From an uncultured Eubacteriales bacterium (GTDB taxonomy: Bacteria; Bacillota; Clostridia; Oscillospirales; CAG-272), in assembly GCA_934462885.1 (NCBI GenBank), contig CAKSJC010000122.1, forward strand, positions 1-5,703: DNA of 5,703 nucleotides. The letters are read 5' to 3'. The translations under genes and the position numbers were made by a program. The notes under the pieces are model-generated. The model had not been told where the DNA came from. It saw only the letters and a program-made list of their open reading frames with translations, and did not search any database. Below are positions 1 to 5,703 of this stretch, one piece after another (within the stretch, counting starts at the first letter, position 1; every line of letters begins with the position of its first letter).

Positions 1-166
1 ACATCTCCGTGGGCGTTGTAAATGTAGTATTCGCTATCCGTGCAGATGAGGTTTATTCCTCTGACGTAATCTGTAACCGCCGCACCCTTTACCTCGGCAG
101 CCACATTACTGCCGTCGAGTATGAAGCGCGTCGTGTTTTCGCCGACTGTTTTGCCGGCATGTATCC
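1..166 (-). repeat. Rhs core repeat, copy D (partial)
   Basis: It matches copy C 1980-2145 and copy B 4342-4507. The first 77 bases are identical to copy C, and the first 53 are identical in all three copies. Similarity fades after about 166. D is closer to C than to B. Confidence 0.9.
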
Positions 167-182
167 TTTCTGTTGCTATCAA
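1..182 (-). CDS. Start of a third orphan Rhs core fragment, cut by the window edge
   Basis: The minus-strand frame reads through KTVGENTTRFILDG, VRGINLICTD and SEYYIYNAHGD and is still open at base 1, so the tip lies outside the window. Core homology begins near 166; upstream residues (IATERIHAG) do not match the other copies. A TTG at 182-180 could serve as a start after an in-frame TGA, but no strong ribosome binding site precedes it. It begins 41 nt after the stop of immunity gene C. By analogy with the two preceding cassettes it should run through the DP.G boundary into another toxin tip and immunity gene. Confidence 0.75.
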   Translation of the reverse strand, partial: MIATERIHAGKTVGENTTRFILDGSNVAAEVKGAAVTDYVRGINLICTDSEYYIYNAHGD

Positions 183-223
183 AGTGTATCAATGCAACTC
201 ACAATAGTAAGCTATCTTTATAC

Positions 224-1033
224 TTATCCATTTGTTATTTCAAAAGAAAAATACCCATACAAAAAATCTTGTTCTTTAATATTATAAAACTCAACAAGCT
301 CTTTGCCAATTTCATAAAAGAAAGTTAAAGCATAATCAATATAAATATCAAGCGCTTTATTAAAATCTTCGACATCACCGCTCCGGCACAAATGAAATTG
401 TCGTTTTTTTCTGTCTCTTATCACTTCAACTCGCCTTTTAATACCCCACGCCGAATTCCATTCTTCAGCCCAACATTCATCCCTAAATTTTTCAATTTCT
501 TCTTGTGTAATATTTTCACGGCATTCTATATAAAACGCATATTCATCAAATTCAATATACTCTCCAGTCTTGCAATTTTTATAGAAAGGAACAAATCTCA
601 AATACTCTGTTGTTATTCCCGTTTTTTTTATTGAATCCACGAGATCCATCAATATTTCTATCGGCAAATATCTATGAAATAATCCGTTTTCTATAGCTAT
701 ATATTTGAATATCGTTTCTCCTATCGCATTCAAACGTCCGTCCATAAGTAGAATATCATTATGCTGAATCATTTTGACCGAAATTTTTCTTACTTCTTCG
801 TTTGACAAGTATTGATATTCGCATATGCTTGGCTGAACAGGAAGTTCTTTCAATCTTTTCTTGTGGAGGTAAATTTTCAATGCAGTGCTTGCCCTAATAT
901 TTTCAATATAAACTCCGCCGCCTATATCTTTTATGTCAAATGATATCTCAAGTCCCGGAAAGCGAATATAAATGCTATCTTTTATCTTACGGAAACTAGC
1001 ATAATATGATATCTCTATAGTTTCATTATTCAT
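224..1033 (-). CDS. Immunity protein candidate for the colicin E5-like toxin; HicB-like N-terminus
   Basis: This is a 269-aa soluble protein with no signal peptide or membrane helix, 18 nt after the E5-like toxin stop. Residues about 6-70 (IYIRFPGLEI, ASTALKIYLHKKR, KELPVQPS) follow the layout of HicB-type antitoxins: a strand entering a FPGL/FPDL turn, a helix with alternating Ala and Leu, a basic end and a P..PS exit. The usual acidic GD..EA segment is weak here. The rest (about 75-269) is rich in Glu, Lys, Tyr and Trp with helices such as ITQEEIEKFRDECWAEEW, and I do not recognise it. By position it should bind the tRNase tip. It does not look like the small colicin E5 immunity protein, so it would be a different solution. 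The gene is markedly AT-rich compared with the Rhs core on both sides. Confidence 0.75.
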   Translation of the reverse strand: MNNETIEISYYASFRKIKDSIYIRFPGLEISFDIKDIGGGVYIENIRASTALKIYLHKKRLKELPVQPSICEYQYLSNEEVRKISVKMIQHNDILLMDGRLNAIGETIFKYIAIENGLFHRYLPIEILMDLVDSIKKTGITTEYLRFVPFYKNCKTGEYIEFDEYAFYIECRENITQEEIEKFRDECWAEEWNSAWGIKRRVEVIRDRKKRQFHLCRSGDVEDFNKALDIYIDYALTFFYEIGKELVEFYNIKEQDFLYGYFSFEITNG

Positions 1034-1040
1034 AATAACA

Positions 1041-1044
1041 CCTC
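1041..1044 (-). promoter_or_regulatory. Ribosome binding site of immunity gene C
   Basis: On the minus strand GAGG within GTGAGGTG lies 7 nt before the ATG at 1033-1031 and a few bases after the toxin stop. It supports this ATG as the start. Confidence 0.65.
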
Positions 1045-1051
1045 ACAAGAA

Positions 1052-2284
1052 TCATTTCCAGTTGGCATCAGCTAAATCGGCTATCTGTATTACCTTATGT
1101 GTACCGTCATCAACGGCCACGTAATGAATTTCATCTGTATAGTATTTTGTAACAGAGTTGTGAGTGTACTTATTGTATGATTTGCCTGTTTTAACTGGAT
1201 TATTTATGGCATCAGCAATTTTCTCTAATGTCCAACCACGCTCTGCCACTTGCTTCATATTCTTTTCTTTTAGGAATTTATCACTAAAAACAATATCCTC
1301 TGGTTTAACTGTTTTTTTCTGATTCTCAAAATTACGCAGATCATCAGAGTAATTATTAATAGCCCTAGACAAAACGAGACAGCCGTATCCAATCTCAGCC
1401 GTTCCAACTGCTACTCCGCCCACCGAAACGGCAACTCCGGCAACTGCAGCTGTTCCGCCCGATCCGACCGTTATTGCCGCTCCTCCGCCGATTGAGCCGA
1501 TAATTGTTTTTACTCCGTCAACTGTCGATTTTATCCCAACAACAGTGGATATGACATCACCTACAAGTTTTCCCTCGTAAAAATCGTACTTGCTTTCAAG
1601 TGCCAGTTCATCTTTCCCGGTTATTTGTTCAAGCGCCCAAAGCACAAATCCGCCGGTAAGATTTTCATCAAGAGACACTACTGCTCCGACAAGAATGTCT
1701 TTCCAATTCTCTCCGTCAGGGTCTATTCTACGAAGAGCATTCCCTCCGCAGTACGTATACCAGTTAAGTCCGTCATGCGCAGGGTCTTCCGTGCCGAAAC
1801 GTCCTAATGATGGATCATAATACCTCGCCCTAAGATAGTACGTGCCCGTCTCGGTGTCATAATACTCCCCGCAGTATCTGAACGGGTTAGTATCAGCGTC
1901 GCTCGGGTTTGCTTCATTACCGAATGCATCGTAATCGTAGGTTTTGGTCACTATGCCTGCGGTTGAAGTAAGGCTTACTACATCTCCGTGGGCGTTGTAA
2001 ATGTAGTATTCGCTATCCGTGCAGATGAGGTTTATTCCTCTGACGTAATCTGTAACTGCCGTACCCTTTACTTCGGCAACTACATTACCGCCGTCGAGGA
2101 TGAAGCGCGTCGTGTTTTCGCCGACTGTTTTGCTAGTACGTATCCCTTTGGCGTTATACGTATATGCCGCGCTGACTCCGCCGATGATGTTCCCCGTAAG
2201 CTGATTATACAGGTTATACGAGTATACGTCAAGTCTTGTGCCTGCCGCTTTTCCGATTGTGTTGTAAGTGAGTGGTAGCTCTGC
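1052..2284 (-). CDS. 5'-truncated Rhs core fragment fused to a colicin E5-like tRNase tip (orphan cassette)
   Basis: The frame is open from an in-frame TGA (2287-2285) to the TGA at 1054-1052. It has no ATG, GTG or TTG before an internal GTG at 1951, which would give 299 aa. That GTG lies mid-core without a convincing ribosome binding site, so the cassette is probably not independently expressed. Core homology starts near 2263 and ends with YCGGN and DPDG (1951-based residues 77-80). Residues about 128-199 are Gly/Ala/Val-rich and hydrophobic (VGDVISTVVGI, TAAVAGVAVSVGGVAVG), as in pretoxin segments thought to help translocation. Residues about 212-299 resemble the colicin E5 ribonuclease domain: RGWTLEKIADAINNP, then HYVAVDD and a closing KVIQIADLADANWK. 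Colicin E5 cuts the anticodon loop of queuosine-type tRNAs (Tyr, His, Asn, Asp). The same activity here is inferred from similarity. An immunity candidate follows after 18 nt. Confidence 0.8.
   Translation of the reverse strand, partial: AELPLTYNTIGKAAGTRLDVYSYNLYNQLTGNIIGGVSAAYTYNAKGIRTSKTVGENTTRFILDGGNVVAEVKGTAVTDYVRGINLICTDSEYYIYNAHGDVVSLTSTAGIVTKTYDYDAFGNEANPSDADTNPFRYCGEYYDTETGTYYLRARYYDPSLGRFGTEDPAHDGLNWYTYCGGNALRRIDPDGENWKDILVGAVVSLDENLTGGFVLWALEQITGKDELALESKYDFYEGKLVGDVISTVVGIKSTVDGVKTIIGSIGGGAAITVGSGGTAAVAGVAVSVGGVAVGTAEIGYGCLVLSRAINNYSDDLRNFENQKKTVKPEDIVFSDKFLKEKNMKQVAERGWTLEKIADAINNPVKTGKSYNKYTHNSVTKYYTDEIHYVAVDDGTHKVIQIADLADANWK
1739..2263 (-). repeat. Rhs core repeat, copy C
   Basis: It matches copy B 4101-4625 over about 525 bases with only substitutions. 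Beyond 2263 the sequence no longer matches copy B and soon enters the hairpin at 2275-2306. Confidence 0.9.
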
Positions 2285-2316
2285 TCACTTTTGCGAGCAG
2301 AGCTACGGTTTTTCTT
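2275..2316 (+). terminator. Perfect 12-bp inverted repeat with a T-tract; possible plus-strand intrinsic terminator
   Basis: GTAGCTCTGCTC (2275-2286) and its exact reverse complement (2295-2306) flank an 8-base loop. They are followed on the plus strand by GG and five T (2309-2313). Read in the plus direction this has the form of an intrinsic terminator. Read in the direction of the genes there is no T-tract after the stem. The right arm lies in the gap after immunity gene B; the left arm and loop overlap the open frame leading into core fragment C by up to 13 bases. It may block antisense transcription, act as a weak bidirectional terminator or RNA-stabilising stem, or be a relic of an inserted palindromic element. 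Confidence 0.5.
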
Positions 2317-2386
2317 GATTAAAATCGGTAAAATATCTATTTTTCAATAATTATTTATCTTTTGAAATCTCAACACCGTTCGTTTC

Positions 2387-3397
2387 TCAGTATTCCGCTT
2401 GTTTGATAAAGCTTGGAACCCACATCAAAATCGTTTTTTGCTCTTTGCCTTCAGTTGGAATAGTTGAACACTTAACTAAATATTCAACCCCGCGGCTATC
2501 GATTCTAATATATGTGTCGTCCATATCCTTGATTATCTCATATATTTTTCGGACTTCGTTCTCGTCAGCTTCCCCGCTTGTCTCGCAATAACACGCCAAG
2601 GTCACTCTGTTGGGATTCTTTGCAAATATTGGGGCTACGTAAAAATACGGATTTTTGTACCCCGCTTTTTTCAACTCTTCTATTTTTTCATTAAACTTGT
2701 CTTCGTCCCAGTATATCCATTTTGTAAAAGACAAATATTCCTTATAAAACTTTTTTGAACTGGAGTCTGGTGAAAATGCTGCCCACTTCAACAGTGATCC
2801 GTGTGCTCCGTGTCCGAGGTCGAAGTTTGGCATAAGAAATTCCGGAGAAACTATCCGTATTTCAAGCCAATCAAAACCGTTCTCACGAAGCTCACAAAGT
2901 AAATTCCAGAACTTATCCGCTTCCTCCGCTTTCGGAATCTCTTGCATTTTAATGCAAAAACTTACTACTCTTCTTGCTTTTCTATATCCCGAATACAATA
3001 GCGCCCCTTTAATTTCCGACGAAGCATATTCGTCTAAACCGTACTTGCTTTTCCATTCTTCAAGTTTATTTGCCTCTAAGTTTTTCACAAACATACTTAT
3101 CGAATAGTCGTCCATCAACGGTTTATTTTCATCGTCTAAAAGCAATTGATATTCCTCGTTATCGATCAACACTGTTATCCAGTTTAAATATACTTTATAG
3201 TTGACCAATTTATACTCCGTCCATACCACAGTAGCATCAACAGAGTACTCTTCGTTGAAATAACTTACTGCTATTTCTTCCGCCTCTTCTTTGCTTATTT
3301 CAACTGCAGACGGTTCTCGCCTTGTAGCGAGCACAAATATTACCGTCGCTACCGCCAACGCCAAAACTATCGGAATAATTATTTTTGCTTTCTTCAC
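2387..3397 (-). CDS. Membrane-anchored immunity protein candidate for the type 44-like toxin
   Basis: This is a 336-aa product from a GTG start 7 nt after the toxin B stop. The N-terminus is KKAK followed by a hydrophobic stretch at about residues 6-24 and then TRREPS, which is a signal-anchor. No lipobox cysteine is present and no later membrane segment is obvious, so the bulk probably faces outside the cytoplasmic membrane. Residues about 33-100 begin ISKEEAEEIAVSYFNEEY and continue with a W.TVLIDNEEYQLLLDDENKPLM-like strand pair, loosely like a PepSY fold; I would not name it on that basis. The rest is Lys/Glu-rich with many aromatic residues and ends SFIKQAEY. I do not recognise a named family. 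Position and spacing directly after a toxin tip make immunity the best guess. An immunity protein facing outward would act on a toxin before or during entry, or on one acting in the envelope. Confidence 0.75.
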   Translation of the reverse strand: MKKAKIIIPIVLALAVATVIFVLATRREPSAVEISKEEAEEIAVSYFNEEYSVDATVVWTEYKLVNYKVYLNWITVLIDNEEYQLLLDDENKPLMDDYSISMFVKNLEANKLEEWKSKYGLDEYASSEIKGALLYSGYRKARRVVSFCIKMQEIPKAEEADKFWNLLCELRENGFDWLEIRIVSPEFLMPNFDLGHGAHGSLLKWAAFSPDSSSKKFYKEYLSFTKWIYWDEDKFNEKIEELKKAGYKNPYFYVAPIFAKNPNRVTLACYCETSGEADENEVRKIYEIIKDMDDTYIRIDSRGVEYLVKCSTIPTEGKEQKTILMWVPSFIKQAEY

Positions 3398-3404
3398 TGC
3401 TAAA

Positions 3405-4892
3405 TTACCTCCCTTTTTCAGCAAGTTCAATTCCCAACAACACGGCCGGAGCGTCGTCTTTGTCCATTGTCGCAAAGTTTTTAATAGCAACTCCACCGTA
3501 TCCCATAACTGTTCCGACATAACCCAAATTTATATTTCCTATTTTGTCGGCTCCCCATAATTCTCCTTCAAAATATATCCACGGCGTCCAATTTCGGCTG
3601 TTTTTCAGATTCATGTCGACATCGTTATAAAATCTTTTTTTACCATTTTCGTCTACTGTGTATTCTTCAGGAACTCTCCACTCTTCTTTATTCTTGTAAT
3701 CCCAATCTGTACAAGTCATACCGACAAACCAAACATAAGGATTAGTAGTTCTGCGCCCACGTGAATTTGTTTGACCTAATTTTCTACGTAGTTTTTTATA
3801 CCCAATCGCTTTTTCAGCGTTTTCGTGAAGTAAAGTCGTTACACTGTCCTGCCCGTAATTAAACTCTCTATCTTCACGCCAAGCATTTCTCGCCTTCTCA
3901 GCCAATTGATGCAGTCTATTTCTTTCCGCCTGATCTTCGGTCTCAAACCATCTCTTTCCCAAATCGTCAATTATTTTGTACGTATCTGAACTAGCTCCAA
4001 ATTCCTCCGCGTCAGGATCGTCGTACCACTGATATTTACCTCTTATCGTATAATATCCCGCTGCCCGTTGCTGTCCGCTCGGGTCGACAAACAAAACCGG
4101 ATTCCCGCCGCAGTACGTATACCAGTTAAGTCCGTCATGCGCAGGGTCTTCCGTGCCGAAGCGTCCTAAAGATGGGTCATAATACCTCGCCCTAAGGTAG
4201 TACGTTCCCGTTTCGGTATCGTAATACTCCCCGCAGTATCTGAATGGGTTTGCGTCTGTATCACTCTGGTTTGCTTCATTACCGAATGCGTCGTAATCGT
4301 AGGTCTTTGTTACTATGCCTATGGTTGAAGTAAGGCTTACTACATCTCCGTGGGCGTTGTAAATGTAGTATTCGCTATCCGTGCAGATGAGGTTGATTCC
4401 TCTAATGTAGTCAACTACTTCTGTTCCTTTAACCTCAGCTATGACATTTCCGCCGTCGAGGATAAAGCGGGTCGTGTTATTTCCGACAGTTTTGCTCGTG
4501 CGTATGCCTTTAGCGTTATAGGTATATGTTGCGTTGACGTTATTGATAACATTACCCGAAAGCTGGTTATACAGGTTATACGAGTATACGTCAAGCCTTG
4601 CGCCTGTCGCTTTTCCGATTGTGTTACCGTTATTGTCATAGGTGTACGTTGTTGTTACGTTATCTTTTGTCTCGCTTGTAAGTCTGTTGTTTGCGTCGTA
4701 GGCGTAGGTTGTGGTGTATCCGTCGCTTCCGCTGACCGTCATGCCGGCGCGGTTACTGAACCGGTCGTAGGTGTAGGTTATACTCTCGTCCGCTTTGCTC
4801 TCGCTCACAAGCCGTCCCGCGCCGTCGTATGTATAGCTTGTTACCTTTCCCGTGCTGTCACTCTCGCTCCTGCGGTTTCGTTTATGTGACAA
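3405..4892 (-). CDS. Truncated (orphan) Rhs core fused to a polymorphic toxin type 44-like C-terminal tip
   Basis: The product is 495 aa from a TTG at 4892; an in-frame TAA lies just upstream at 4901-4899. Residues about 16-135 carry YD repeats (SYTYDGAGRL, TYAYDANNRL, TYTYDNNGN). Residues about 195-273 are the Rhs-associated core, with RYCGEYYDTETG, YYLRARYYDP, GRFGTEDP, GLNWYTYCGGN and a closing DPSG. The remaining 222 residues are the variable tip. In it, HQLAEKARNAWR, DWDYK (W397, K400), IGN (G452, N453), GYVGTVMG and the terminal DKDDAP..LLGIEL match my memory of bacterial toxin 44, a predicted nuclease family. A complete Rhs protein normally has a long N-terminal region with many more repeats and a secretion or anchoring module; here it is missing and no good ribosome binding site precedes the TTG. 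I read this as a displaced tip, probably silent or poorly translated. It is followed at once by its immunity gene. Confidence 0.85.
   Translation of the reverse strand: MSHKRNRRSESDSTGKVTSYTYDGAGRLVSESKADESITYTYDRFSNRAGMTVSGSDGYTTTYAYDANNRLTSETKDNVTTTYTYDNNGNTIGKATGARLDVYSYNLYNQLSGNVINNVNATYTYNAKGIRTSKTVGNNTTRFILDGGNVIAEVKGTEVVDYIRGINLICTDSEYYIYNAHGDVVSLTSTIGIVTKTYDYDAFGNEANQSDTDANPFRYCGEYYDTETGTYYLRARYYDPSLGRFGTEDPAHDGLNWYTYCGGNPVLFVDPSGQQRAAGYYTIRGKYQWYDDPDAEEFGASSDTYKIIDDLGKRWFETEDQAERNRLHQLAEKARNAWREDREFNYGQDSVTTLLHENAEKAIGYKKLRRKLGQTNSRGRRTTNPYVWFVGMTCTDWDYKNKEEWRVPEEYTVDENGKKRFYNDVDMNLKNSRNWTPWIYFEGELWGADKIGNINLGYVGTVMGYGGVAIKNFATMDKDDAPAVLLGIELAEKGR
3408..3413 (-). promoter_or_regulatory. 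Ribosome binding site deciding the GTG start of immunity gene B
   Basis: On the minus strand AAAGGGAGGTAA combines a strong Shine-Dalgarno with the toxin stop TAA (3407-3405). GTG follows at 3397-3395, about 10 nt after the GGGAGG. The longer open frame starting further upstream at 3520 would overlap the toxin by over 100 bases and has no comparable signal, so I reject that start. Confidence 0.75.
4101..4625 (-). repeat. Rhs core repeat, copy B
   Basis: It aligns with copy C (1739-2263) at a constant offset of 2362 with no insertion or deletion. Long identical runs occur, for example about 50 bases from 4109. Similarity stops sharply at the core/tip boundary (GGNPV here, GGNAL in copy C). 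Core sequence in this copy continues beyond the repeat to about 4870. Confidence 0.9.
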
Positions 4893-4953
4893 GTCAACTT
4901 ACATTAGTGAGTTAACCGCTTTAAAAATATTGAGGCAAATACCCTTTTTGTTT

Positions 4954-5325
4954 CTAAAAAATTATAACTTGATTGACAATATCTTGAACAAAAAAATTAA
5001 CTTCTGATAAAGTAAACTTCCTTTTGCACTCAAATCTTTGCCATGGAGAATGCACAATCCATTCGCTTTCGTTTTTTTGGAACATTATTAAAGGATTATC
5101 CTCAGATTCCATTGTATTATATACAAAATTATTCTCTTTCTTCTTGCTCCAATCAATGATGTATTTTACTAATTCCAGAATAGGAAAAAGTGGTTCGTGA
5201 AAAAATGTTTCTCCACATATCATGATTTTAAAATCTCGTTCATCCATCAAAATTTCATACAAATTCATACTGTTTAACTTATCAAGTGAAATTTTTTCTT
5301 TTTTTTCTATTATCGCTTGAATCAA
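4954..5325 (-). CDS. Small cytosolic immunity protein candidate for toxin A (possibly DUF7878-like)
   Basis: This is a 123-aa protein starting at TTG behind a GGGAGG site, 13 nt after the toxin A stop. It has no signal peptide or membrane segment. Recognisable blocks are FFHEPLFPI (41-49), followed by an amphipathic helix with IIDWSKKKENN, then YNTMESEDNP (69-78) and SPWQRFEC (93-100). From memory, the pattern of a YN..E.EDNPL turn followed by SPWQ resembles a family called DUF7878 seen beside polymorphic toxins; this needs a profile search. Size, acidity and position fit an immunity protein that binds and blocks the nuclease tip encoded just upstream. Coding is AT-rich compared with the neighbouring Rhs core, as is common for swapped toxin/immunity cassettes. 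The immunity role comes from gene order; the fold is unassigned. Confidence 0.75.
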   Translation of the reverse strand: MIQAIIEKKEKISLDKLNSMNLYEILMDERDFKIMICGETFFHEPLFPILELVKYIIDWSKKKENNFVYNTMESEDNPLIMFQKNESEWIVHSPWQRFECKRKFTLSEVNFFVQDIVNQVIIF

Positions 5326-5332
5326 ATTTACT

Positions 5333-5338
5333 CCCTCC
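5333..5338 (-). promoter_or_regulatory. Ribosome binding site fixing the TTG start of immunity gene A
   Basis: On the minus strand GGGAGG lies 7 nt before the TTG at 5325-5323. It directly follows the toxin's TAG stop (5341-5339). Ribosomes finishing the toxin would release on top of this site, which suggests translational coupling. This strong site supports TTG rather than a later ATG as the start. Confidence 0.75.
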
Positions 5339-5703
5339 CTACCTGTTTACTGGATATGCACTTATTATCTTTCCTGCTACAGAAAAAATAATCTTAATAT
5401 ATTCCTCCCCTTTTGAACCAATTGTTTTTCCAATATTTACAATAGTATAGAATGAATCATCACTATTTACAATAAAAGTATCCGCTATCGCCAAACCTTG
5501 AGAAATCCACTGGTTAATTATTTCTCTAGAACTTGATGCAAACTGTGCATATGTTCCACCTGCACCTAACAAATGTTTTGCAGAAAGAGTAAAACTACTT
5601 ATATTTTTTATTGCATTTTGTGCAGCTTGTTCTCCTATCTTCAAGGCACTTACAATACTAGATGATATAGAAGTAAGAGCAAGTTTTCCACATGATATCG
5701 CAG
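5339..5703 (-). CDS. C-terminal end of a polymorphic toxin (BECR-type RNase candidate), 5' end outside the window
   Basis: The frame is open from the window edge to a TAG stop and gives 120 visible residues. A TTG lies at 5644, but the frame continues upstream of it, so I treat this as the tail of a larger protein. Visible residues 1-40 are Ser/Ala-rich and linker-like. The rest looks like a compact toxin domain: KHLLGAGG (about 42-49, with a candidate catalytic His43), an SSREIINQW helix, an IGKTIGSKGE turn (about 90-99) and a terminal GKIISAYPV strand. This arrangement recalls small nuclease toxins of the Barnase-EndoU-ColicinE5/D-RelE superfamily, and from memory the family annotated as polymorphic toxin type 35; that assignment is inferred. 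The position directly before a small acidic gene, and upstream of further Rhs tips, supports a toxin role. No Rhs core is visible, so its carrier (Rhs, LXG or other) is unproven. It may be the tip of the main expressed rhs gene or another displaced cassette. Confidence 0.7.
   Translation of the reverse strand, partial: AISCGKLALTSISSSIVSALKIGEQAAQNAIKNISSFTLSAKHLLGAGGTYAQFASSSREIINQWISQGLAIADTFIVNSDDSFYTIVNIGKTIGSKGEEYIKIIFSVAGKIISAYPVNR

Noticed and set aside
9..287. Plus-strand open frame starting MGVVNVVFAIRADEV, with similar frames at 1988-2278 and 4350-4889
   Set aside because: These are antisense shadows of the three Rhs core repeats. They recur only because the core recurs, and they diverge into unrelated sequence at the repeat edges.
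392..634. Plus-strand 80-aa frame opposite immunity gene C
   Set aside because: It is a Phe/Ile/Ser-rich shadow of an AT-rich coding region, with no supporting signal.
3398..3520. Longer N-terminus for immunity protein B starting at 3520
   Set aside because: This extension overlaps the toxin 3' end in another frame and lacks a strong ribosome site. The GTG at 3397 has GGGAGG at good spacing and begins with a typical KKAK plus hydrophobic anchor.
4439..4639. Minus-strand 66-aa frame inside core B
   Set aside because: It is an out-of-frame reading of the YD-repeat region, with no ribosome site and no similarity of its own.
4893..4916. Imperfect palindrome GTCAACT...AGTTAAC just upstream of core fragment B
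   Set aside because: The arms are only 7 bases with one mismatch and there is no T-tract; this is likely by chance, although it lies near a junction.

Overview
All convincing genes in this window lie on the minus strand. They form part of a polymorphic-toxin (Rhs/YD-repeat) locus, described here in the minus-strand direction from high to low coordinates. The protein style (Rhs core ending GTEDP..DGLNWYTYCGGN), strong GGGAGG-type ribosome binding sites, TTG and GTG starts, and AT-rich cassettes beside a GC-richer core suggest a low-to-moderate-GC Firmicute, probably a clostridial or gut-type anaerobe. That assignment is inference. There is no marker gene, RNA gene, CRISPR array or transposase in the window.

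Layout. (A) 5703-5339 is the C-terminal end of a toxin that starts outside the window, followed by a small immunity candidate (5325-4954). (B) 4892-3405 is a 5'-truncated Rhs core with YD repeats, fused to a tip resembling polymorphic toxin type 44. It is followed by a membrane-anchored immunity candidate (3397-2387). (C) 2284-1052 is a shorter core fragment without a proper start, fused to a hydrophobic Gly/Ala-rich pretoxin segment and a colicin E5-like tRNase tip. It is followed by a 269-aa immunity candidate (1033-224). (D) 182-1 is a still shorter core fragment running out of the window.

The same core stretch therefore occurs three times. B 4101-4625 and C 1739-2263 are colinear without indels, and D 1-166 matches B 4342-4507 and C 1980-2145. 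Each copy begins at a different internal point, and the two with visible ends finish at the same Rhs core/tip boundary. This is the pattern expected of orphan toxin-tip/immunity modules stored downstream of a full-length rhs gene. The shared core supplies homology by which a stored tip could recombine onto the expressed core, while the immunity genes protect the cell against its own and its siblings' toxins.

The most interesting points are the array itself, the mapped junctions, a membrane-anchored immunity protein paired with a supposed nuclease, a HicB-like start on the E5-type immunity candidate, and a perfect hairpin beside one junction that would terminate on the strand without genes. 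Function calls rest on remembered family motifs, not on database searches.
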